Origin: DTYU01 sp040757355
Lineage (GTDB): Bacteria; Bacillota; Desulfotomaculia; Desulfotomaculales; Ammonificaceae
DNA length: 12,816 nucleotides
Direction of reading: 5' to 3'
NCBI GenBank assembly: GCA_040757355.1
Contig: JBFLWY010000055.1
Location: 1 to 12,816 of the forward strand
The position numbers were made by a program, and so were the translations under genes. The notes beneath the pieces were generated by a model. The model did not search any database. It had not been told where the DNA came from and saw only the letters and a program-made list of their open reading frames with translations. Positions 7,240 to 12,816 of this stretch are shown here, one piece after another; the first letter of the stretch is position 1; each line of letters starts with the position of its first letter.

Positions 7240-7396
7240 TTTCAGGGAGCGTGATATACTGAAGTTAGAAAGCCTCGGCGTCGAATTGTCGCGTGATGTT
7301 TTGCGTCCAGGACAGGTCATTATTAATGTAGTATCCGTGAACAATTCAACTATAATGACCGAAACTCCTAAAAGAAGGAGGAGGGCTAAAGCAAAA
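7229..7396 (+). other. open leader in frame with hicB: small gene or N-terminal extension
   Basis: The hicB reading frame is open from the ATG at 7202. A GTG at 7229 would overlap the preceding gene's stop by 11 bases. The residues read RERDILKLESLGVELSRDVL and then RPGQVIINVVSVNNSTI before a basic TPKRRRRAKAK stretch. They look protein-like rather than random, but nothing in HicB matches them. They could be a separate small gene whose stop was lost, an extension of the antitoxin, or chance. The ribosome-binding site for hicB itself lies within this stretch. Confidence 0.35.
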
Positions 7397-7678
7397 ATGC
7401 CGGGTGGCGTCTTTACCTCTTTTATTGAGGCAGCAATGAAAGAGGCACGAGTTGAAAAACTCGGAGATGGGAGCTATTACGCGGAAATCCCCTCCTGTCC
7501 GGGAGTATGGGCTAACGGGGATACGGAAGAAGAGTGCCTTGCCACGCTTCAAGAAGTCCTTGAGGAGTGGCTTCTTTTCAAGTTGCGCGACGGAGACAAA
7601 GACATACCTAACATTGGTGGTGTTAATCTCAACTGGGAATGGGAAGAAGACGCTTCCTGGGCATTGATAAGATGGTGA
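7397..7678 (+). CDS. hicB: HicB-family antitoxin
   Basis: A 93-residue antitoxin that should bind and mask HicA. The HicB fold signature is clear: DGSYYAEIPSCPGVWANGDT, then EEECLATLQEVLEEWLLF, the beta-strands and helix of the partially degraded RNase-H-like domain. The C-terminus (NLNWEWEEDASWALIRW) lacks an obvious helix-turn-helix or ribbon-helix-helix, so operator binding and autoregulation are uncertain. I chose the ATG at 7397 because AGGAGG lies 12 bases upstream and the family begins near this point; upstream in-frame starts at 7229 and 7202 would add a leader of unknown nature. The stop overlaps the hicA start by 7 bases, the usual coupled arrangement. As hicA is broken, the antitoxin may be an orphan. 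Confidence 0.85.
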   Translation: MPGGVFTSFIEAAMKEARVEKLGDGSYYAEIPSCPGVWANGDTEEECLATLQEVLEEWLLFKLRDGDKDIPNIGGVNLNWEWEEDASWALIRW

Positions 7679-7883
7679 GGCCCATCCGAAGAATAGAACT
7701 AATTAGACGGTTGAAGAACTTTGGCTTTGAAGGTCCTTTCCCCGGTAAACACTCTTTTATGCGTCGAGGGAATCAAAAGATTCGCGTCCCAAATGGCACG
7801 GCCAGGAGATCAGTATAGATTTGGTTTTGAGGATTTTGAGACAAGCGGGTATTCCGAAAGAAGAGTGGGATAAGCTTGATTGA
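7672..7883 (+). pseudogene. hicA: HicA mRNA-interferase toxin, frameshifted
   Basis: The start ATG overlaps the end of hicB. The first frame gives RRIELIRRLKNFGFEGPFPG, then KHSFMRRGNQKIRVPN, which is typical HicA including the catalytic-type histidine in GKHSF, and stops at a TAG at 7816-7818 after 48 codons. One base missing near 7795 would continue the product as HGQEISIDLVLRILRQAGIP then KEEWDKLD, ending at a TGA at 7881-7883. The restored product would be about 70 residues, the normal HicA length. The missing second half contains the HG-EI strand and the terminal helix, so the toxin is most likely inactive. A base-calling error is the main alternative. Confidence 0.8.
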
Positions 7884-7919
7884 GAATAACATAATTGTTT
7901 ACGATGCCTTAGCTCGATT

Positions 7920-7941
7920 CCCGGGTAGCGCCCGGGTTTTT
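7920..7941 (+). terminator. rho-independent terminator after hicBA
   Basis: A perfect CCCGGG stem (7920-7925) pairs with CCCGGG (7931-7936) across a 5-base TAGCG loop, followed at once by five T residues. It sits about 37 bases past the restored hicA stop codon and closes the plus-strand DUF3467-hicB-hicA run. Confidence 0.85.
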
Positions 7942-8310
7942 ATATTGCAGGTACCGGTACGTCAAAATGCGCCGGGTGAACAGGCTTAGCAGGCCGCTAT
8001 TGGACGGCAACATATTCTGCAAAAGAAGCAGACTCGGGGATGGGCAGATTGTATGCACGACCCAGTATTACGGCACCTAGCTGGCAGCTGCATTGATATA
8101 TACCCGAAATCAACTTATGCAATGTCATGGCGGTATGCAGGTCTTTCTTATGGTAAATTAGGTAAATCAAGAGCAAGTGTGTTGGGAATATAAAATAACC
8201 TTAATCAGTGGGCCGTCCAAGGACTTCCGATTCACTATTGTAAACCTGGCGTGCAGGAATTGCGGGCTTCGTAATGAATTCCTATCGAAAAATCCGAAGG
8301 GAGATCAAGG
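7942..8310. other. non-coding gap before hisF, little recognised
   Basis: Between the hicBA terminator and hisF I see no supported gene. A 37-codon frame at 7967-8080 has no ribosome-binding site and no recognisable motif. AT-rich patches around 8090-8200 could hold the hisF promoter, but no hexamer pair with proper spacing stands out. No riboswitch signature was recognised. Confidence 0.45.
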
Positions 8311-9081
8311 ATGAACAGCGTGAAGATTATGCCCTGTCTGGACATGAAGGACGGGTGGGTGGTGAAAGGGGTTCACTTCGTAAATCTGCGGGATGCCGGG
8401 GATCCGGTGGCGTGCGCCGAAGCCTATTGCGCCAGCGGGGCGGATGAACTGGCGTTCCTCGACATCACGGCCACCATCGAAAAGCGCAAGACGATGTGTG
8501 ACGTTGTCCGCCGGGTGGCTGCGGTAACGACGGTGCCTTTTACCGTAGGCGGGGGCATTGCAAGCGCGGCGGATGCGGAGGAAGTACTCGCGGCCGGAGC
8601 GGACCGGGTTTCCCTAGCCAGTGCCGCTTTTCTTAACCCGGAACTGGTCTCGGAGCTTGCGAAGAGGTTCGGCCCCGAACGCCTGGTGGTCGCTATTGAT
8701 GTGGATCACAACCCCGCGCTTCCCTCCGGCTATGAGGTCTATATCGCTGGCGGCACAAAAGCGACCGGCGCGGACGCGATCGCCTGGGCGAAGGAGGCCG
8801 AGGCGAGGGGCGCCGGGATCATCCTTCCCACCAGCAAGGCCTGCGACGGCGCCAAAACCGGGTACGACATCCCCCTGCTGCAGAAGTTAAAAGCAACCGT
8901 GAAGGTTCCCATCGTCGCTTCCGGCGGTGCGGGCAAACTCGAGCATTTCCTGGAGGCCGCGCGGGAAGGCGGCGCGGATATCCTGCTCGCGGCTTCGGTC
9001 TTCCACTTTGGGGAGATTACCATACCACAGCTCAAGGCGTACTTGGCCGCTAACGGGGTGCCGGTTTCTATAACCGGTTAA
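8311..9081 (+). CDS. hisF: HisF-like imidazole glycerol phosphate synthase cyclase subunit, divergent orphan
   Basis: A 256-residue (beta/alpha)8-barrel, full length for HisF. In histidine synthesis HisF uses ammonia from HisH to convert PRFAR to imidazole glycerol phosphate and AICAR. The general acid/base aspartates are present (D11 in PCLDMKDGW, D130 in VVAIDVD), as are K19, FLDITAT (49-55), the phosphate loop VGGGI (79-83) and ASGGAGKLEHF. Several usually conserved positions differ from the well-studied Thermotoga HisF: DGR to DGW at 16, N103 to A, K99 to R, and the GAGEILLTS-DRDGT stretch reads GAGIILPTSKACDGA, losing the gate glutamate (E167 equivalent) and D174. GGGAG lies 7 bases before the ATG. 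No hisH or other his gene is adjacent. It may be a true HisF, a relaxed paralogue or an enzyme with a different substrate. Confidence 0.85.
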   Translation: MNSVKIMPCLDMKDGWVVKGVHFVNLRDAGDPVACAEAYCASGADELAFLDITATIEKRKTMCDVVRRVAAVTTVPFTVGGGIASAADAEEVLAAGADRVSLASAAFLNPELVSELAKRFGPERLVVAIDVDHNPALPSGYEVYIAGGTKATGADAIAWAKEAEARGAGIILPTSKACDGAKTGYDIPLLQKLKATVKVPIVASGGAGKLEHFLEAAREGGADILLAASVFHFGEITIPQLKAYLAANGVPVSITG

Positions 9082-9135
9082 ATAAGCGCGAATCCGGGCT
9101 TGTTCTTGGAAGTATATACGGTGCATGGCTGTTTG

Positions 9136-9144
9136 TGTTATAAT
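9136..9144 (+). promoter_or_regulatory. extended -10 promoter for the paaK-iorAB operon
   Basis: TGTTATAAT is a perfect extended -10 (TGnTATAAT) about 53 bases before the preferred paaK ATG. No good -35 is seen at 16-18 bases, which is acceptable for extended -10 promoters. The site lies in the 116-base gap after hisF, so the operon can be transcribed independently. Confidence 0.55.
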
Positions 9145-9197
9145 TATGCCAACTCGTTAATCGCTTGGCATATTCCTTCCAATTGCGGCGTCTGGGG

Positions 9198-10514
9198 ATG
9201 ATGTCGATTATCTGGAACAAGAGATACGAAACTCTTTCCCGTAAGGAATTGCGTTTACTGCAGCTTGTGCGGGTGAAGGAACTGGTAAAGCGGGTTTACC
9301 GTAGTGTGCCGTATTACCGCCGGCGCTTCGATGACGCCGGTGTTAAACCTGAAGATATTCAGTCTCTTTCAGATATTGCGCGGCTTCCCTTCACAACGAA
9401 AGACGACCTCCGGGTGAACTACCCATTCGGGCTTTTTGCAGCTCCCCTAAACAGGGTTGTCCGGATCCACGCTTCGTCCGGTACTACCGGCAAACCCACA
9501 GTAGTCGGCTACACGAAAAAAGACCTGCGGACCTGGGCGGAACTGATCGCACGGATCGTCACGCTTGCCGGCGTCAGGCGCGGTGATATCGCCCAGGTTT
9601 GTTTTTCATACGGGCTGTTTACCGGTGGGTTCGGGCTGCACTACGGGCTCGAACGGGCCGGAATCACCGTCGTGCCGGCCGCGGCCGGGAACACGGAAAG
9701 ACACATCAGGCTGATGCAGGACTTCGGTACCACGGTTATTGTGGGCACACCTTCCTACGCGCTGTACATGGCGGAGGTGGCGAGCGGGATGGGCGTCGAT
9801 CCGCGTACGCTTGGGATTCGCAAGGGGCTCTTCGGCGCGGAACCGTGGACCGAGGGGATGCGCGCGGAGATTGAGCATGCCTGGGGTCTGGAAGCTTATG
9901 ATAATTATGGTCTCAGCGAGGTCATTGGTCCCGGGGTCGCAGGCGAATGCCGTTTCAAGAAAGGACTGCACATCAGCGAGGACCATTTCCTCGTTGAGGT
10001 AATCGACCCGGAAACCGGTATTCCGGTACCTCCCGGCAAGATCGGAGAACTGGTTTTTACAACGCTCACGAAAGAAGCTTTCCCGGTAATACGATACCGG
10101 ACGCGCGACCTTTCCCGGCTGATTCTTGAACCGTGCGCCTGCGGGCGGACAACGGTCAGGATGGAAAAGGTTACCGGGCGGACCGACGATATGCTGATTA
10201 TCAGGGGTGTGAATGTATTCCCCTCACAGATCGAAGAGGCCCTCATGGGCACTCCGGGACTCGCACCCCACTATCAGATCATCATTTATAAAAAAGGTTA
10301 CCTCGACGAGATCGAGATTCACGTGGAGCTTGCCCAGGAAGGGTTCTCCGACCGCTACCGGGACCTTGCCTTTCTTGAAGAACAGGTGCGGGCCCGGCTT
10401 CAGGCGACTCTTTCGCTGAGCCCGCGCGTTAAGCTCTTGGAATTCGGCTCACTGGAGCGGACCTCCGGTAAGGCACGGCGCGTTATTGACCGGCGCAGGG
10501 AGACAGAGAAATGA
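9198..10514 (+). CDS. paaK: phenylacetate-CoA ligase (PaaK-type adenylate-forming enzyme)
   Basis: A cytoplasmic ANL-superfamily ligase that activates phenylacetate or related aryl-acetates with ATP and CoA. From the ATG at 9198 it has 438 residues, the usual PaaK length. Visible motifs are the P-loop SSGTTGKPT (93-101), the adenylate motif AYDNYGLSE (233-241), YRTRDLSR (around 300-307) with its ribose-binding aspartate, GRTDDMLIIRGVNVFPSQIE (about 327-346), and the C-terminal catalytic lysine in RTSGKARR. A TTG at 9165 would add 11 residues, but families start near IWNKRYE, so 9198 (or the adjacent 9201) is preferred; neither has a strong ribosome-binding site. The stop overlaps the iorA ATG by 4 bases (ATGA). 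Next to IorAB it likely acts on aryl-acetates formed from, or fed into, aromatic amino acid metabolism. Confidence 0.92.
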   Translation: MMSIIWNKRYETLSRKELRLLQLVRVKELVKRVYRSVPYYRRRFDDAGVKPEDIQSLSDIARLPFTTKDDLRVNYPFGLFAAPLNRVVRIHASSGTTGKPTVVGYTKKDLRTWAELIARIVTLAGVRRGDIAQVCFSYGLFTGGFGLHYGLERAGITVVPAAAGNTERHIRLMQDFGTTVIVGTPSYALYMAEVASGMGVDPRTLGIRKGLFGAEPWTEGMRAEIEHAWGLEAYDNYGLSEVIGPGVAGECRFKKGLHISEDHFLVEVIDPETGIPVPPGKIGELVFTTLTKEAFPVIRYRTRDLSRLILEPCACGRTTVRMEKVTGRTDDMLIIRGVNVFPSQIEEALMGTPGLAPHYQIIIYKKGYLDEIEIHVELAQEGFSDRYRDLAFLEEQVRARLQATLSLSPRVKLLEFGSLERTSGKARRVIDRRRETEK

Positions 10515-12286
10515 AGCTGCTCACAGGTAACGAGGCCATTGCCCGGGGGGCCTACGAGGCCGGTGTCAGGGTAGCGTCGGCCTATCCGGGAACGCCGAGT
10601 ACTGAGATAATAGAAAACATCGCACGTCATTATCCGGGGATATACGCCGAGTGGGCCCCCAACGAGAAGGTGGCCCTCGAAGTAGGGATCGGCGCCTCGC
10701 TTGCCGGCGGGCGAGCGCTCGTGGCGATGAAACATGTAGGGGTGAATGTTGCCGCCGACCCGCTCATGACTGCGGCTTATACCGGAGTCAATGCAGGACT
10801 GGTAATAATTTCTGCAGACGACCCCGGTATGCACAGTTCCCAGAACGAGCAGGACAACCGTTTTTACGCGCGATTTGCCCAGGTGCCGCTTTTTGAACCG
10901 GCGGACAGCCAGGAGGCAAAGGACTTCATCAGGATCGCGCTCGAGGTGAGCGAGGCTTATGACATCCCCGCAATGGTGCGTACAACCACCCGCGTAGCGC
11001 ACTCGAAAAGTCTGGTGCGGGAGGACGATCCCGCCGTCGTACCGGAGCGGTCTTATGAAAAGAATTTCCCAAAGTACGTGATGGTGCCGGCAAACGCCCG
11101 CAACCGCCACCGCGCTTTGGAAGAGCGGCGGGAAAAACTGCGGGAGTTCGCGGAGAAAACGCCGCTAAACCGTATGGAAGACGGTGACAGGCGGGTAGGC
11201 ATCGTCTGCAGCGGAATATGTTACTATTATGTCAAAGAGGTTTTCCCCTGGGCGTCGGTGCTGAAGCTGGGTATGAGTTACCCCTTCCCCGCCGGCCTGG
11301 TCAAAGCGTTCGCCGCTAAGGTTGAAAACCTTTTTGTGGTGGAGGAGCTCGAGCCCTTCCTTGAGGAGCAGATCGCCGCCGCCGGGATTCCCGTGCACGG
11401 GAAGGACCTTATACCACGTACGGGCGAACTCACCCCAGCTTTAATTTCGCATTCCCTGATGCAAGACCGGACCTTTGCGGCGGTCGCGCACGGATACGGT
11501 TCGGCTCCGCCGGTCTGGCCCGAGGAACTGGCCCCCTTACCGCTGCGTCCCCCGGTTCTATGTCCGGGCTGCCCGCACCGGGGGCTGTTCTACGTTTTGA
11601 AGAAACTCAGGCTGAACGTAATGGGGGACATCGGCTGCTATACCCTGGGCAGCCTGCCTCCGTTGACCGCAATGGACACCTGTATCTGCATGGGAGCAGG
11701 GGTCGGCATGGCCCACGGCATGACCAAGGCCGATCCGGAGACGGGCGGGAAAACCGTCGCGGTGATCGGGGACTCCACGTTTGTCCATTCGGGGATAACA
11801 GGCCTGATCGATATCGTCTATAACAAGGGTATCACAACGGTGATTATCGCTGACAACCGGACCACAGCCATGACGGGGCACCAGGAACACCCTGGGACGG
11901 GAATGACGGTCCGGCGGGAACCTACAAAGGCCGTAGACTTCGCAAAACTGGCCCGCGCCCTCGGCGTAACGCGCGTGGCGGTGGTGGACCCATGCGACCT
12001 CGCGGGTACGCGCAAGGCGATTCAACACGCGGTAAAATCCCCCGCGCCGGCGGTTATTGTCGCCCGCCGCCCCTGCGTATTGCTTACCCGCTCCGCACCC
12101 AACCCGCCCGATACCCGGCCGGAAGCGTGTAAGGGCTGCACCCTTTGTCTCGGGCTCGGTTGTCCGGCCCTGTCGCTGCCGGGAGGTCGCATTGCGATCA
12201 ACCCTTACCTGTGCGTGGGCTGCGGCCTCTGCGCCCAGGTTTGCAGGCGCGCCGCGATCGCAAAGGAGGCCGGCGGAGGTGAATAG
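10511..12286 (+). CDS. iorA: indolepyruvate:ferredoxin oxidoreductase alpha subunit
   Basis: A 591-residue cytoplasmic subunit of the thiamine-pyrophosphate (TPP) enzyme that oxidatively decarboxylates aryl-pyruvates (indolepyruvate, phenylpyruvate, hydroxyphenylpyruvate) to aryl-acetyl-CoA, reducing ferredoxin. The N-terminal pyrimidine-binding-type domain starts LLTGNEAIARGAYEAGV, with SAYPGTPSTEI. CPGCPHRG (351-358) precedes the TPP-binding region GDIGCYTLG (372-380) and VIGDSTFVHSG to ADNRTTAMTGHQ (418-458). The C-terminal ferredoxin-like domain carries two [4Fe-4S] cysteine sets: C540, C543, C546, C551 and C568, C571, C574, C578. Length and domain order are standard for IorA. It is coupled to paaK upstream (4-base overlap) and to iorB downstream (8-base overlap). 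Confidence 0.95.
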   Translation: MKLLTGNEAIARGAYEAGVRVASAYPGTPSTEIIENIARHYPGIYAEWAPNEKVALEVGIGASLAGGRALVAMKHVGVNVAADPLMTAAYTGVNAGLVIISADDPGMHSSQNEQDNRFYARFAQVPLFEPADSQEAKDFIRIALEVSEAYDIPAMVRTTTRVAHSKSLVREDDPAVVPERSYEKNFPKYVMVPANARNRHRALEERREKLREFAEKTPLNRMEDGDRRVGIVCSGICYYYVKEVFPWASVLKLGMSYPFPAGLVKAFAAKVENLFVVEELEPFLEEQIAAAGIPVHGKDLIPRTGELTPALISHSLMQDRTFAAVAHGYGSAPPVWPEELAPLPLRPPVLCPGCPHRGLFYVLKKLRLNVMGDIGCYTLGSLPPLTAMDTCICMGAGVGMAHGMTKADPETGGKTVAVIGDSTFVHSGITGLIDIVYNKGITTVIIADNRTTAMTGHQEHPGTGMTVRREPTKAVDFAKLARALGVTRVAVVDPCDLAGTRKAIQHAVKSPAPAVIVARRPCVLLTRSAPNPPDTRPEACKGCTLCLGLGCPALSLPGGRIAINPYLCVGCGLCAQVCRRAAIAKEAGGGE

Positions 12287-12816
12287 AACAACCGGCATTC
12301 TCATTGCGGGCGTCGGCGGCCAGGGCATCATCCTCGCCGGTAAACTGACCGCGCAGGCCGCGATAATCGCGGGCATGGATGTTAAAACGTCCGAGATCCA
12401 CGGGATGGCGCAGCGGGGCGGGAGCGTCACCACCCACGTGCGCTTCGGTAACAAGGTTTTTTCACCGGTAATTGACGAAGGAACGGCCGATTTTCTGCTC
12501 GCCTTTGAAAAACTGGAGGGCCTGCGGAACCTAAAATTTTTGAAACCCGGGGGGACGGTTATTTTGAACGATCACGTAATCGAACCGTTACCGGTACTGA
12601 TGGGGCGGGAAACGTACCCCGGAGATGTTGAAAAACGGATAGCCGCCCGGTTCCCGCTGCTTGTTGTCAACGCCGTTGCCGAGGCGGAAGCAAGCGGGAA
12701 CGTCCGCGCGGCGAATGTGGTGCTGCTGGGCGCTCTTGCGCGCCGGCTGCCGTTTCCGCTCTCCGTATGGGAAAAGGCGCTGGACGCGGTAGTTCCTGCA
12801 CGGTTCTTGGAAGTGA
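12279..12816 (+). CDS. iorB: indolepyruvate:ferredoxin oxidoreductase beta subunit (partial, runs off right edge)
   Basis: The frame starts at a GTG at 12279, inside the end of iorA, with GGAGG 9 bases upstream, and is open to the last base of the window: 179 codons plus one base are visible. The N-terminus GILIAGVGGQGIILAGKLTA is the gamma-domain-type glycine motif of 2-oxoacid:ferredoxin oxidoreductases, followed by SEIHGMAQRGGSVTTHVRFG (39-58) and SPVIDEG, all typical of IorB. IorB is usually a little under 200 residues, so most of the gene is present and about 10-20 residues should lie outside. It completes the TPP enzyme with IorA. Confidence 0.93.
   Translation, partial: MNRTTGILIAGVGGQGIILAGKLTAQAAIIAGMDVKTSEIHGMAQRGGSVTTHVRFGNKVFSPVIDEGTADFLLAFEKLEGLRNLKFLKPGGTVILNDHVIEPLPVLMGRETYPGDVEKRIAARFPLLVVNAVAEAEASGNVRAANVVLLGALARRLPFPLSVWEKALDAVVPARFLEV

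Noticed and set aside
7967..8080. 37-codon frame between the hicBA terminator and hisF
   Set aside because: No Shine-Dalgarno, no recognisable motif and no neighbour in an operon with it.
9061..9077. CCGGTT/AACCGG hairpin at the end of hisF as a terminator
   Set aside because: Only a 6-bp stem within the last codons and no T-run after it.
11558..12454. 298-codon minus-strand open frame opposite iorA/iorB
   Set aside because: It lies antisense to the TPP and Fe-S motifs of IorA and the N-terminus of IorB, and is low-complexity and arginine/proline-rich.

Overview
The window looks like chromosome from an anaerobic Gram-positive bacterium of the Clostridia, probably a Peptococcaceae/Desulfotomaculum-Pelotomaculum type. 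This is inferred from the paaK-iorA-iorB amino-acid-oxidation operon, strong Shine-Dalgarno sites, GTG starts and moderately high GC; the exact taxon cannot be fixed from sequence alone.

Layout. Positions 1-370 hold two copies of a ~45-bp direct repeat abutting a frameshifted, truncated HigB/RelE-like toxin relic (minus strand) with an AT-rich promoter. Positions 374-6423 (minus strand) are a complete two-gene Type III-like restriction-modification operon: mod (beta-class DNA methyltransferase) followed by res (helicase-nuclease), overlapping by ATGA. Mod carries two in-frame insertions edged by 7-bp AGTGG-type repeats in inverted orientation. The larger one (about 3509-3939) contains, in another frame of the same strand, an intact 122-codon four-helix-bundle protein of the 23S rRNA intervening-sequence (IVP) family. 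The smaller one (4441-4535) has the same arms but no gene. Positions 6889-7883 (plus strand) hold a small operon: a DUF3467-like protein, an unexplained open leader, a hicB antitoxin and a hicA toxin broken by a one-base deletion, closed by a rho-independent terminator at 7920-7941. Two long non-coding stretches (6424-6888 and 7942-8310) show no firm gene.

From 8311 on the character changes to metabolism (plus strand): an orphan, divergent HisF-like cyclase, then an extended -10 promoter and a tightly coupled paaK-iorA-iorB operon, with iorB running off the right edge. IorAB oxidises aryl-pyruvates from aromatic amino acids to aryl-acetyl-CoA while reducing ferredoxin. PaaK links aryl-acetates and their CoA esters.

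The left two thirds are therefore a defence/toxin-antitoxin accessory island in partial decay (both recognisable toxins are broken while the R-M frames remain open), beside a conserved catabolic operon. The most unusual feature is the dual-coded IVP gene inside the methyltransferase gene, with a gene-less sibling insertion upstream in the same host gene.
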